This document shows, piece after piece, positions 43,166-54,207 of a stretch of DNA of 64,000 nt. Position numbers and translations under genes: made by a program. The first letter of the stretch is position 1. Each line of letters starts with the position of its first letter. This DNA is from Brevibacterium aurantiacum (GTDB lineage Bacteria; Actinomycetota; Actinomycetes; Actinomycetales; Brevibacteriaceae), in the NCBI RefSeq assembly GCF_900169065.1, contig NZ_FXZB01000015.1, forward strand, positions 1 through 64,000, read 5' to 3'. A model generated the notes under the pieces. That model was not told the origin of the DNA. It saw only the letters and a list, made by a program, of their open reading frames with translations, and searched no databases.

Positions 43166-43240
43166 CCGCGAACTCCTTCTGCTTTCCGTCGACTTCTCCT
43201 TGTGATCCTCGCCTGCTCCTGCCTACGATACAAATACCGC

Positions 43241-43258
43241 ACTGAGCGAACGCTCGGT
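43241..43258. promoter_or_regulatory. TetR-type operator before the second SDR gene
   Basis: ACTGAGCGAACGCTCGGT is an 18-bp near-perfect palindrome (one mismatched pair per arm) of the form bound by many TetR regulators of lipid catabolism in actinobacteria. It lies 28 nt before ATG 43286 and 76 nt before the divergent DUF1990 start. No TetR gene is in the window, so the regulator is probably encoded elsewhere. Confidence 0.55.
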
Positions 43259-43285
43259 TTCCTTCACGAACGACGGAGTTCACAC

Positions 43286-44086
43286 ATGACAGAACACGCC
43301 ACCACGGACGCCCAGGCTCACCTCGGCAAGCGCTTCGCAGGCCAGGTCGCACTCATCACCGGTGCCAGCCGCGGCATCGGCCTCGGCATCGCCCAGAGGC
43401 TGCAGGCCGAGGGTGCCACCGTCGTCCTCACCGCACGTAAGCCCGAGGCCCTCGCCGAGGCGGTCGCGCAGTTCCCCGAAGGCACCGCGCTGGCCATCGC
43501 CGGGAAGTCGGACAATCCCGAGCACCGTGCAGAGGTCTATGACACGATCGCGGAGAAGTTCGGTCGCCTCGACGTGTTGGTCACCAACGTCGGCATCAAC
43601 CCCGTCTACGGTCCGCTCATCGACCTCGACCTCGACGCGGCCCGCAAGATCCTCGACGTCAACGTCCTCGGCACGCTCGCCTGGGTCCAGGAGGCTGTCC
43701 ACCACGAGAGGCTGAACTTCCGTGAGAACAAGGGACGCGTCGTGAGCATCTCCTCCGTCGCCGGGGAGCGGCCGAGCCCGGGTATCTCCTTCTACGGCAT
43801 CTCGAAGGCAGCGGTCTCACACCTGACCCGGTCCCTGGCCGTCGAACTCGGCCCGGACATCAGGGTCAACGCCGTCGCTCCTGCCGTGGTGAAGACGGAC
43901 TTCGCCACCGCGCTCTATGAAGGCAGGGAAGAGGAAGTCTCGGCTGCTTACCCGGTCAAGCGCCTCGGAACTCCCGAAGACATCGCCGCTGCCGTGGCCT
44001 ACCTCGCGTCCTCCGACGCGGATTGGATCACCGCCCAGGTGCTCACCGCCGACGGGGGAGTCATCACCGCCGGAGGCAATGCCTGA
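43286..44086 (+). CDS. SDR-family oxidoreductase
   Basis: A 266-residue classical SDR: ALITGASRGIGLGIAQRLQA, NVGINPVYGPLIDLDLDAAR (NVG in place of NNAG), VSISSVAGERPSPGISFYGI with Ser and Tyr-x3-Lys (YGISKAA), and RVNAVAPAVVKTDFATALYE. It reduces or oxidises a hydroxyl/carbonyl group with NAD(P)H; substrate unknown. It is different from the SDR at 38289-39086. A TetR-type palindrome lies just upstream and a terminator hairpin overlaps the stop codon. ATG 43286 is supported by ACGGAG upstream; the open frame extends much further 5' without SDR similarity. Confidence 0.88.
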   Translation: MTEHATTDAQAHLGKRFAGQVALITGASRGIGLGIAQRLQAEGATVVLTARKPEALAEAVAQFPEGTALAIAGKSDNPEHRAEVYDTIAEKFGRLDVLVTNVGINPVYGPLIDLDLDAARKILDVNVLGTLAWVQEAVHHERLNFRENKGRVVSISSVAGERPSPGISFYGISKAAVSHLTRSLAVELGPDIRVNAVAPAVVKTDFATALYEGREEEVSAAYPVKRLGTPEDIAAAVAYLASSDADWITAQVLTADGGVITAGGNA

Positions 44087-44110
44087 TTCTCCTCGTTCGC
44101 TGAGGAGAAT
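44086..44110 (+). terminator. Terminator after the second SDR gene
   Basis: ATTCTCCTC (44086-44094) pairs perfectly with GAGGAGAAT (44102-44110) over a 7-nt loop, with TTGGCCTTTCT following. The left arm begins on the last base of the stop codon. Confidence 0.7.
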
Positions 44111-44125
44111 TGGCCTTTCTGGCTG

Positions 44126-44187
44126 AATTGACTGTGGAGGAATGGTCGCCGGAACCGTGTTCGGACGACCATTCCTCCACATCAATT
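44126..44187. repeat. 62-nt long hairpin
   Basis: AATTGA plus TGTGGAGGAATGGTCG (44126-44148, one bulged C) pairs with CGACCATTCCTCCACA plus TCAATT (44166-44187). The 17-nt centre has a further CCGGAAC/GTTCGG stem. It follows a separate terminator and precedes the gcv promoter, so it is not simply the end of the SDR transcript. Confidence 0.75.
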
Positions 44188-44290
44188 GCCGTTGCTCCGC
44201 TATAAGGGGCTTTCAGGCCGGATCCCGCGGATCCGCGAATCGCGCTGAAGGCGCTCTCCGACTGCTGGTATTCGAGTCCCATCACGGTGT

Positions 44291-44319
44291 TTGTCCGCCG
44301 TGATCCCAGCCACTAGACT
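44291..44319 (+). promoter_or_regulatory. Promoter of the gcv operon
   Basis: TTGTCC (44291-44296), a 17-nt spacer and TAGACT (44314-44319) form a sigma-70-like promoter. The transcript would start near 44326 and carry a leader of about 285 nt that includes a C/A-rich stretch (44335-44395) and the glycine aptamer. Confidence 0.6.
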
Positions 44320-44410
44320 TAGCGCCATAAGTACATAGCCACACCAGCAACACGCAACACCTGACAAGCAACAAGCGAAACCACACAATTGAATACTGCC
44401 GTTAAGACAT

Positions 44411-44484
44411 GACGTGGGAGAGCTGCTTCAAGCAGCGCCGTAGGTGCAATTCCCTCCCCGGGAAACTCTCAGGCCCAGTACCAC
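44411..44484 (+). promoter_or_regulatory. Glycine riboswitch aptamer
   Basis: The conserved glycine-aptamer blocks appear in order: GGGAGAG, a short CTGC/GCAG stem, CGCCGTAGGTGCAA, a TTCCC/GGGAA stem, and ACTCTCAGG; GTGG (44414) and CCAC (44481) close P1. It lies about 125 nt before gcvP, the classic target, and should raise expression when glycine is abundant. Only one clear aptamer is seen; sequence after it lacks a second core. The downstream hairpins at 44527-44541 and 44547-44576 are candidate expression-platform elements. Confidence 0.88.
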
Positions 44485-44546
44485 CGATTGCAGGCATATC
44501 TGAAGGACCGCCACCGCGCTCGCGCGCTGTCAGTCTGACAGAACGG

Positions 44547-44576
44547 GGAGGACCACCACTGCTCAGTGCGTCCTCC
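44547..44576 (+). promoter_or_regulatory. Candidate expression platform of the glycine riboswitch
   Basis: GGAGGAC (44547-44553) pairs with GTCCTCC (44570-44576) over a 16-nt loop, preceded by the perfect CTGTCAG-T-CTGACAG hairpin (44527-44541). There is no U-tract, so control through ribosome access or Rho is as likely as intrinsic termination. Confidence 0.4.
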
Positions 44577-44609
44577 ATAGGCGGGCGCGACACCGACCCG
44601 AGGACGGCA

Positions 44610-47560
<2,951 letters not shown>

Positions 47561-47561
<1 letters not shown>

Positions 47562-48844
47562 TGAGTACTGAGAATTCGCCGCGGGAGACCCCGCTGCACG
47601 ATATCCATGCCCAGCTGGGCGCATCCTTCACCGACTTCGGCGGCTGGGACATGCCGCTGAAGTACGGGTCCGAACTGGCTGAGCACCGTGCCGTGCGCGA
47701 AGCCGCAGGCATCTTCGACCTCTCCCACATGGGCGAAGTCCGCCTCACCGGCTCCGACGCTGCGGCATTCCTCGACTACGCGCTCGTGGCGAAGTACTCG
47801 AAGATGAAGATCGGCAAGGCCAAGTACGGTGTGCTCGTCAACGAGGCAGGCTACCTCCTCGATGACCTCATCACCTACCGGATCGGAGACGAAGAGTTCC
47901 TCATCGTCCCCAACGCCTCGAACACTCCGACCGTGGTCGCAGCATTGAAGGAACGGCTGCAGGCCTTTCTGCGTGACGAGTCCCCGGGCGCCGATGCCAA
48001 ACTCTTCGACGAGTCCGAAGACACTGCCCTCATCGCCGTGCAGGGGCCGAACTCCGAGGCCATCATCCTCCGTGCCCTCGACGAGGGTGCACATGGGGAA
48101 TTCGTGCCAGCGACCACCTCGGCGGACGGATCTGCGGCTAACGATGCAGCCGTCGACGGATCCGCGGATGATTCCGCGGTGAACTCGACCGGAATCACCG
48201 TCGGCGAGGCGGTCCGGGAGCTGAAGTACTACGCGTGGATGCCGCTGACGATCGCGGGCATCGACCTGATGCTCGCACGCACCGGCTACACCGGCGAGGA
48301 CGGCTTCGAGCTCTACATTCCTAACATCGCCGCGCCGCGTCTGTGGGAGACCCTGACGACTGCTGGTGCCGACTACGGCCTCGTGCCCTGCGGCCTGGCC
48401 TCGCGTGACTCGCTGCGCTTGGAAGCGGGTATGCCGCTCTACGGCAACGAACTCAGCCTCGAGACTTCGCCCTTCGACGTCGGACTCGGCCGCATGATCG
48501 GGTTCACAACGAAGGAGAACTTCGCCGCCCGCGACGCGTTGGCCAAGCTGGGGGAGACCGAGCCTCCGCGGGTGCTCGTCGGACTCACCTCCGCGGGTCG
48601 TCGTGCCGCACGATCCGGGGCGAGCGTCTTCGCCTCGGCAGACGAGGTCGGCGCCGAAGGCGGGACGACCGTCGGGACCATCACCTCCGGACAGCCTTCG
48701 CCGACGCTGGGCCACCCGATCGCTCTGGCGTTCCTCGACCGCGGACTCGCCGACCCAGGCACGCCCGTATTCGTGGACATCCGCGGCAAGGCACATGAGT
48801 TCTCCGTGACCGAGCTGCCGTTCTACAAGCGCGGCGAGAACTGA
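47561..48844 (+). CDS. gcvT: Aminomethyltransferase, glycine cleavage T protein
   Basis: A 427-residue T protein that releases ammonia from the GcvH-bound aminomethyl group and forms 5,10-methylene-THF. Blocks: GASFTDFGGWDMPLKYGSEL, GIFDLSHMGEVRLTG, VQGPNSEAIILRAL, ARTGYTGEDGFELYIP, GLASRDSLRLEAGMPLYG. The usual length is about 365-375; an insertion at residues 183-213 (ADGSAANDAAVDGSADDSA and flanks) explains part of the excess. Its ATG overlaps the last base of the gcvP stop (TGATG), indicating coupling. ATG 47561 is preferred to an upstream in-frame start inside gcvP. Confidence 0.94.
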
Positions 48845-48864
48845 TCCGTCGATCCTGATGCTGT

Positions 48865-48893
48865 TGCCCCCGGTGGCTCGTACACTGGGGGCA
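48865..48893. terminator. Hairpin between gcvT and gcvH
   Basis: TGCCCCC-GTG and CAC-GGGGGCA form a 10-11-bp stem with one mismatch over a 7-nt loop, 20 nt past the gcvT stop. gcvH follows after 43 nt, so this may be a partial terminator or processing site that sets relative gcvH levels. Confidence 0.5.
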
Positions 48894-48936
48894 CCTGCTC
48901 ACCAACTAGCTGTCAATTAAGCAGAAAAGGACAATC

Positions 48937-49335
48937 ATGGCTGAATTGCCCCCGCTCCCACAGAACTTCACCTACTCCGCTGAGCACGAGTGGATCAACG
49001 CCGGAGCCGACGCCATCGTCGGCAACACGGTGAAGATCGGCATCACCGCGGTCGCCGCTGACGCCCTCGGCGAGGTCGTCTACGTGGACCTGCCAGAGGT
49101 CGGCGACACCGTCACCGCAGGCGAGACCTGTGGCGAGGTCGAATCGACCAAGTCGGTCTCCGACCTCTACTGCCCGGTCACCGGCGAGGTCACCGCCATC
49201 AACGAGGCCGCCACGGACAACCCCGGCGTGCTCAACTCCGACCCCTACGGCGACGGCTGGCTGTTCGAAGTCAACGTCACCGAACTGGGCGAAGTCATGG
49301 ACGCAGCAGGCTACGCAGAGGCCAACTCCCTCTGA
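48937..49335 (+). CDS. gcvH: Glycine cleavage H protein
   Basis: A 132-residue lipoyl carrier. The lipoylated Lys is in [15 protein letters not shown], within the flattened beta-barrel (YSAEHEWI at the N terminus; [20 protein letters not shown]). It shuttles the aminomethyl group from GcvP to GcvT and electrons to lipoamide dehydrogenase, which is not encoded in this window. AAAGGAC precedes ATG 48937. It lies third in the gcvPTH order, then sdaA. Confidence 0.95.
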   Translation: MAELPPLPQNFTYSAEHEWINAGADAIVGNTVKIGITAVAADALGEVVYVDLPEVGDTVTAGETCGEVESTKSVSDLYCPVTGEVTAINEAATDNPGVLNSDPYGDGWLFEVNVTELGEVMDAAGYAEANSL

Positions 49336-49348
49336 CACACCCTCCGAC

Positions 49349-49421
49349 CGATGGGACCGACCACGGCTGGAGTCATCCGGCCTGACTGGGCCGGAACGAC
49401 CCGGCCCGGTCGGTCCCATCG
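49349..49421 (+). terminator. Long nested hairpin between gcvH and sdaA
   Basis: CGATGGGACCGACC (49349-49362) pairs perfectly with GGTCGGTCCCATCG (49408-49421); inside, CCGGCC and GGCCGG form a second stem. The 73-nt structure ends 29 nt before the sdaA ATG and lies in the only gap between gcvH and sdaA, so it could terminate or attenuate transcription into sdaA. Confidence 0.6.
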
Positions 49422-49450
49422 ATCACCCGAAAAGAATCGGAGTATCTTTC

Positions 49451-50929
49451 ATGCCATTGAGCGTCTTCGATCTCTTTACCGTCGGCATCGGCCCGTCGAG
49501 TTCCCACACCGTCGGCCCGATGCGAGCGGCATCGAGCTTCCCCACACTTCTGGGCGACAAGCTGGGATCCGTTGCAAGCATCAAGGTTGATGTCTTCGGA
49601 TCCCTCGCCGCCACCGGTGCCGGACACGGCACCTTCGACGCCATCCTGATCGGCCTGGAAGGCTGTGCACCCGACGCTGTCGAAGCCAATGAACTCACCG
49701 CCCGCCGGACCCGTATGTCCGAAACCGGGACGATCCTCCTCGGCGACGCAGTCGGGCACGGCGTCGAGATCGCCTTCACCGAGGACGACATGGTCAAGCG
49801 TCCCCTGACCATCAAGCCTCGCCACACGAACGCCATGACCATCACAGCCTTCGACGCCGAAGGCCAGACCCTGGCCGAAGAGACCTACTATTCCGTCGGC
49901 GGCGGCTTCGTCACCTCCGAGACCGAGTTCCTGGAGAAGGAGCAGGCCGCCGAGGTTGTTGCTGAGTCGGGAGAGGACGACACCAGCGAGTTCGCCGTTG
50001 CCGATGCTGTCGTCGACGCCGAGCTGCAGTCCTACAGCGAAGAGCTCCCGTACCCGTTCCACTCGGCCGTCGAACTCCTGCAGCGCTGCAAGGAAAGCGA
50101 CATGTCGATCGCCGAGATCATGCTCGCCAACGAGAAGTCGATGCGCGATGAGGACGAGATCCGTCACGGCCTCCTGCACATCTACTCCGTGATGGAAGAG
50201 TGCGCTTCGGCGTCCCTGGACCGCTCGGGCTACCTGCCGGGCGGGCTCAACGTGCGCAGGCGCGCCCACGACTGGTACCTCAAGCTCAAGGCCGAGGATC
50301 CCGACCGCGACCCCGGCTACTACCTGGAGTGGGTCAATCTCATCGCCATGGCCGTCAACGAGGAGAACGCCTCGGGCGGACGCGTCGTCACCGCACCGAC
50401 GAACGGCGCTGCCGGCATCATCCCCGCAGTCCTCCACTATGCGCTCAACTACGTGGATTCCGTGGTCAAGGGCGGCGAGGCTGCCAAGCACGCGGCGATC
50501 GTGGACTTCGTGCTCACCTCGGCGGCGGTGGGTGTCCTCTATAAGGAGAGAGCATCCATCTCCGGCGCCGAGGTGGGCTGCCAGGGCGAGGTCGGATCCG
50601 CCTCCTCGATGGCTGCCGGGGGACTGGCCGCGATCATGGGCGGCACCCCGGAGCAGATCGAGAACGCCGCCGAGATCGCCATGGAGCACAACCTGGGCCT
50701 GACCTGCGACCCGATCTCCGGGCTCGTGCAGGTCCCCTGCATCGAACGCAACGCGATCGCGGCAGGCAAGGCCATCAACGCCTCCCGGATGGCCCTGTGG
50801 GGCGATGGCCAGCACAGGGTCAGCCTCGACGAGGTGATCGAGACGATGCGCCAGACAGGTGCGGACATGAGCTCGAAGTACAAGGAGACAGCGCAGGGCG
50901 GCCTCGCCGTCAACGTCGTCGAATGCTGA
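49451..50929 (+). CDS. sdaA: L-serine ammonia-lyase (iron-sulphur, single chain)
   Basis: A 492-residue serine dehydratase that turns L-serine into pyruvate and ammonia using a 4Fe-4S cluster. The beta domain leads ([20 protein letters not shown]) and the alpha domain follows ([59 protein letters not shown] with cluster cysteines). Usual length is about 455; an acidic insertion at residues 160-196 ([20 protein letters not shown]) accounts for the rest. Position after gcvPTH suits conversion of glycine to serine to pyruvate. ATG 49451 gives the conserved N terminus. Confidence 0.94.
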   Translation: MPLSVFDLFTVGIGPSSSHTVGPMRAASSFPTLLGDKLGSVASIKVDVFGSLAATGAGHGTFDAILIGLEGCAPDAVEANELTARRTRMSETGTILLGDAVGHGVEIAFTEDDMVKRPLTIKPRHTNAMTITAFDAEGQTLAEETYYSVGGGFVTSETEFLEKEQAAEVVAESGEDDTSEFAVADAVVDAELQSYSEELPYPFHSAVELLQRCKESDMSIAEIMLANEKSMRDEDEIRHGLLHIYSVMEECASASLDRSGYLPGGLNVRRRAHDWYLKLKAEDPDRDPGYYLEWVNLIAMAVNEENASGGRVVTAPTNGAAGIIPAVLHYALNYVDSVVKGGEAAKHAAIVDFVLTSAAVGVLYKERASISGAEVGCQGEVGSASSMAAGGLAAIMGGTPEQIENAAEIAMEHNLGLTCDPISGLVQVPCIERNAIAAGKAINASRMALWGDGQHRVSLDEVIETMRQTGADMSSKYKETAQGGLAVNVVEC

Positions 50930-51020
50930 GGTAGCCCGCGGGGCTGTCGTATGGGCGGCCCTTCCAGCGTCCTCGAGGCTGCCGCGCTAGGTTTTCACCC
51001 TCCGGTGCCGTCGAAACCCC

Positions 51021-51070
51021 GCCTGCGCGTCGAAACATCGCTGTGGGCATAGGGGCTTCGACACGCAGGC
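51021..51070 (+). terminator. Hairpin downstream of sdaA
   Basis: GCCTGCGCGTCGAA (51021-51034) pairs with TTCGACACGCAGGC (51057-51070), 13 of 14 positions, over a 22-nt loop. It lies about 90 nt past the sdaA stop and is the likely end of the gcv-sda transcript. Confidence 0.5.
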
Positions 51071-51270
51071 GCTGTCTCGGTGAAAAGTCGCTTCCTGCTG
51101 CCTGTTTCAGCTGCGTGAGAGGCCGGTATCTGACACCCGCTGCCCTCACCCGCATCCATGCATTGCCCTATCCAGCAACCCTCCCTGCCTTTCCCGCCGT
51201 CCAGCCGGATGGCTGTCTCCGGCACCCCGAATAGTCATCCGGAAGTCATGCCCCGAGGTGGCGTCGAAAC

Positions 51271-51298
51271 GTGGAACAACCGTGGAACCGCTGTTCCA
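51271..51298. promoter_or_regulatory. GTGGAAC repeat cluster upstream of ectA
   Basis: GTGGAAC occurs at 51271-51277 and 51282-51288, and TGGAAC-CGCT-GTTCCA (51283-51298) is a perfect inverted repeat. It is about 165 nt before the ectA -35, a plausible upstream operator for osmotic control; no binding protein is known here. Confidence 0.35.
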
Positions 51299-51463
51299 AA
51301 AGTGCTGAAATGTAACGAAACGATAACGAAGCTCTGCCCCGGAATGAGCGCGGAAGAGCGCCCTGGCGCATCCCAGAGATGCCATGGGGAAACCCCGGTT
51401 CGTGACGTCGGGAACACGCGCGGGAATCACCACTGAATGGGGCGTGAATCACCGGTTTTCGAG

Positions 51464-51491
51464 TTGACGCTCATCCTCAGGTCGTTAGGTT
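51464..51491 (+). promoter_or_regulatory. ectA promoter (leaderless)
   Basis: TTGACG (51464-51469), a 16-nt spacer and TAGGTT (51486-51491) precede GTG 51499 by 7 nt, so transcription should begin at or next to the start codon. No ribosome-binding site is visible before that GTG, consistent with a leaderless message. Confidence 0.65.
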
Positions 51492-51498
51492 TGAAGGC

Positions 51499-51993
51499 GT
51501 GAGAAACGCAGTCGCTGAACCTCAAACAGAAACCGATGTCCGTGTTCCAACTATGGAAGACGGTCAACACATGTGGAGACTGGCTAAAGATTCGGCCGTT
51601 CTCGACCTGAACTCCTCGTACTCCTACATTCTGTGGTGCCGAGACTTCTCGGCCACCTCGACGATCGCGCGAATCGGCGGAGAGCCCGCCGGGTTCGTCA
51701 CCGGCTACACCCGCCCGGATCGGCCTAACACGCTGATGATCTGGCAGGTCGCAGTCTCGTCGGACTTCCGCGGACACGGATTGGCGAAGACCATGCTCAA
51801 CGAGCTGGCCGATCGCACCAATGCGCTCCGCCTGGAGACGACGATCACCGATGACAACGACGCTTCAAACCGTCTGTTCCAGTCATTCGCTGAGCAGCGT
51901 GACGCTAATTGCGAACGAAGCGCGCTGATCACTCCGGATCTGTACCCGGACGGTCACGACACAGAATACCTGTACGAGATCGCACCACTGTGA
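51499..51993 (+). CDS. ectA: L-2,4-diaminobutyrate acetyltransferase
   Basis: A 164-residue GNAT enzyme that acetylates L-2,4-diaminobutyrate at the 4-amino group, second step of ectoine synthesis. EctA blocks are clear: DLNSSYSYILWCRDFSATST, GFVTGYTRPDRPNTLMIWQV, the acetyl-CoA loop VSSDFRGHGLAKTMLNEL and TITDDNDASNRLFQSFA. GTG 51499 is chosen because TAGGTT lies 7 nt before it. ectB follows after 167 nt and ectC after that, the usual order. Expression is expected to rise with salt, though no regulator gene is adjacent. Confidence 0.95.
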   Translation: MRNAVAEPQTETDVRVPTMEDGQHMWRLAKDSAVLDLNSSYSYILWCRDFSATSTIARIGGEPAGFVTGYTRPDRPNTLMIWQVAVSSDFRGHGLAKTMLNELADRTNALRLETTITDDNDASNRLFQSFAEQRDANCERSALITPDLYPDGHDTEYLYEIAPL

Positions 51994-52160
51994 TGCACCG
52001 CTGAAAAGCCTGGTGCCACCTGGCGTCCGAGGGATCAACTGATTCCGTCTGAGGGTGCCGACCGGCGACAGCCGTACCCGATGTTGATCGGTCGCGGCCA
52101 CCGCCTAGGCGCTTGCTCACGAGGCAAGTGCGTAATCCAGAAGTCGAAAGGACTCAAGTG

Positions 52161-53459
52161 ATGACCGAAAACTCTAAGACCACGAAGCCCGACATCTTTG
52201 AAACCCGCGAATCAGAGGTGCGAGGATACTCGCGCTCCTGGCCCGCCACCTTTGCCAAGGCACAGGGTGCGAAGCAGTGGGGCGAAGACGGCAAGGAATT
52301 CATCGATTTCTTCTCCGGCGCCGGAGCACTCAACTACGGGCACAACAACCCCGTCGTGATGAACCCTCTCATCGAGTACCTCCAGTCGGGTGCAGTCCTG
52401 CACTCGCTGGACATGAAGACCCCGGCCAAGCGTGAGTTCCTCGAGACCTTCCAGGACCTCATCCTCAAGCCACGCGGACTCGACTACACCGTGATGTTCC
52501 CCGGACCAACGGGAACCAACACCGTCGAGGCTGCCCTCAAGCTGGCTCGTAAGGTCACCGGACGTCAGCACATGCTGTCCTTCACCAACGCATTCCACGG
52601 CATGACCCTGGGATCGCTGTCGGTGACCGGCAACTCGATGAAGCGCGAAGGCGCAGGCATCCCGCTGACCAACAGCTCGAAGATTCCCTACGACGACTAC
52701 TTCGACGGAGAGATCCCAGACTTCCTGTGGCTCGAGAAGGTCCTCGAAGACTCCGGCTCCGGCGTCGACAAGCCAGCCGCTGTCATCGTTGAGACCGTGC
52801 AGGGTGAAGGCGGCCTCCGCGCCGCACGCGCCGAATGGCTGCGCGCCCTGTCCGAGCTGACCAAGAAGCACGACATCCTCCTCATCGTCGATGACGTGCA
52901 GGCCGGCTGTGGCCGTACCGGATCCTTCTTCAGCTTCGAAGAGGCCGGCATCGAGCCAGACATCGTCTGCCTGTCGAAGTCGATCTCCGGTTCGGGTCTG
53001 CCGATGGCACTGACCCTCTTCCGCCCCGAGCTCGATGTTTGGGAACCGGGCGAGCACAACGGAACCTTCCGCGGAAACAACCCCGCATTCGTCACGGCGA
53101 CCGCCGCGATCAAGAACTTCTGGGCCGACAACACCTTCCAGAACGAATTGGCCGACACCATCGCCGCACTGCACCAGCGCCTCGACTCGATCGTGGAAAA
53201 GGCAGAGGGAGCATCCATCCGTGGACGCGGACTCCTCGCCGGACTCCACTTCGCCGATGACGAGGTCGCCGGCAAGGTGGCAGCAGAAGCCTTCGAAAAC
53301 GGCCTGCTCCTCGAGACCTCGGGTCCCAAGGATGAGGTCACGAAGATCATGCCTCCGCTGACCATCTCCTCGCACGATCTGGAACAGGGTCTCGACATCA
53401 TCGAGGCTGCTGTGCTGAAGTTCGCTCCGGCCACCAACGCAGAATCTGCGGCGGTCTGA
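52161..53459 (+). CDS. ectB: L-2,4-diaminobutyrate aminotransferase
   Basis: A 432-residue class-III PLP aminotransferase making L-2,4-diaminobutyrate from aspartate semialdehyde and glutamate, the first committed step to ectoine. It opens [20 protein letters not shown], typical of EctB, then [59 protein letters not shown] and the PLP lysine in [23 protein letters not shown] 52161 follows GAAAGGACTCAAGTG; earlier in-frame codons add a tail absent from the family. A strong hairpin separates it from ectC. Confidence 0.96.
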   Translation: MTENSKTTKPDIFETRESEVRGYSRSWPATFAKAQGAKQWGEDGKEFIDFFSGAGALNYGHNNPVVMNPLIEYLQSGAVLHSLDMKTPAKREFLETFQDLILKPRGLDYTVMFPGPTGTNTVEAALKLARKVTGRQHMLSFTNAFHGMTLGSLSVTGNSMKREGAGIPLTNSSKIPYDDYFDGEIPDFLWLEKVLEDSGSGVDKPAAVIVETVQGEGGLRAARAEWLRALSELTKKHDILLIVDDVQAGCGRTGSFFSFEEAGIEPDIVCLSKSISGSGLPMALTLFRPELDVWEPGEHNGTFRGNNPAFVTATAAIKNFWADNTFQNELADTIAALHQRLDSIVEKAEGASIRGRGLLAGLHFADDEVAGKVAAEAFENGLLLETSGPKDEVTKIMPPLTISSHDLEQGLDIIEAAVLKFAPATNAESAAV

Positions 53460-53539
53460 GCCTGCTCCCAGCTGAGCGCGAGAGCCTGGAAAGCCGAGTT
53501 TCGGTTCGCTGAGACTCAACCATGAAACTTGAATGACGC

Positions 53540-53583
53540 GTTGCCGGTGGATCGGTCGACATTTCGACTGATGCATCGGCAAC
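53540..53583 (+). repeat. 20-bp-stem hairpin between ectB and ectC
   Basis: The arms 53540-53559 (GTTGCCGGTGGATCGGTCGA) and 53564-53583 pair over all 20 positions except one G-G, with two G-T pairs, around a 4-nt loop. It lies 31 nt before ectC. A stem this long in mid-operon suggests processing, attenuation or mRNA protection rather than a normal terminator. Confidence 0.75.
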
Positions 53584-53614
53584 CCGTCTGATATGCCAAT
53601 TGAAAGGACCACGA

Positions 53615-54007
53615 ATGTACGTAGTCAACCGCGATGACCTCAATGACACCGACCGCGATATCAAGTCGGAGACCTGGCGCAGCCGCCGCATGGTGCTGGG
53701 CAAGGAGCGCGTCGGATTCTCGCTTCACGACACCGTGATCTACGCCGGAACCACCTCGACTTTCCACTACCAGAACCACGTCGAAGCCGTGTACTGCGTG
53801 CAGGGCAAGGGCACTCTGACCGATCAGGAGACCGGCGAGACCTACGAGCTCTCTGACGGCACCATGTACCTGCTCGACGGACACGAGAAGCACACCGTGG
53901 TCGCCGAGGAAGAGCTGCGCATGGCCTGCGTCTTCAACCCGCCGGTCACCGGTCGTGAGACTCACGACGAGAACGGCGTCTACCCGCTCATCGTCGAAGA
54001 GGACTGA
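53615..54007 (+). CDS. ectC: L-ectoine synthase
   Basis: A 130-residue cupin that cyclises N-gamma-acetyl-diaminobutyrate to ectoine. Metal/cupin residues lie in [40 protein letters not shown] and [20 protein letters not shown]. Length matches the family (about 130). ATG 53615 follows GAAAGGACCACGA. It completes ectABC; no ectD hydroxylase gene follows in the window, so 5-hydroxyectoine would need a gene elsewhere. A hairpin with a T5 tail ends the operon. Confidence 0.96.
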   Translation: MYVVNRDDLNDTDRDIKSETWRSRRMVLGKERVGFSLHDTVIYAGTTSTFHYQNHVEAVYCVQGKGTLTDQETGETYELSDGTMYLLDGHEKHTVVAEEELRMACVFNPPVTGRETHDENGVYPLIVEED

Positions 54008-54095
54008 GATCCTCTCCTGAGCTGAAAAGCTCCATCGCCGAGGTGGCTGATCCGTTGATCAATCACCGAGGTTGAGTCCGGCCTCCGGACCCCAT

Positions 54096-54169
54096 AGCTG
54101 GTGGTCACGGAACTGAGGTAGATCCGCAATCTGCGGGTTTTGCCCCAGTTCCGTGGCCACCAGCTTTTT
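54096..54169 (+). terminator. Terminator of ectABC, long and nested
   Basis: AGCTGGTGGTCACGGAACTG and three more bases (54096-54118) pair with 54143-54165 over 23 positions with two G-T-type differences; CCGCA-ATC-TGCGG forms an inner stem and TTTTT ends it (54165-54169). A small perfect GTCCGG/CCGGAC hairpin (54076-54090) precedes it. Confidence 0.8.
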
Positions 54170-54207
54170 GTATGGAACGCGATGCTGGTGAGCGATAAGA
54201 TTGCCTT

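Larger units (their letters stand above)
50930..51498. other. Intergenic region before the ectoine operon
   Basis: The 569 bp hold no credible gene. A small AGCCC/GGGCT hairpin (50933-50945) touches the sdaA stop, and a larger one follows at 51021-51070. Nearer ectA are a GTGGAAC direct/inverted repeat group (51271-51298), a run of AACGAAACGATAACG (51315-51330) and the ectA promoter. Confidence 0.65.

Noticed and set aside
44485-44600. A second, tandem glycine aptamer
   Set aside because: The sequence after the first aptamer lacks the GCCG-AGG-GCAA and CTCTCAGG cores.
44409-44609. An upstream gcvP start at 44409
   Set aside because: It would translate the riboswitch aptamer; ATG 44610 has a ribosome site and better family agreement.
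49373-50815. A 480-codon open frame on the minus strand
   Set aside because: Antisense to sdaA, whose cluster motifs are intact; composition is typical of a mirror frame.
52212-53612. A 466-codon open frame on the minus strand
   Set aside because: Antisense to ectB with no protein signature.
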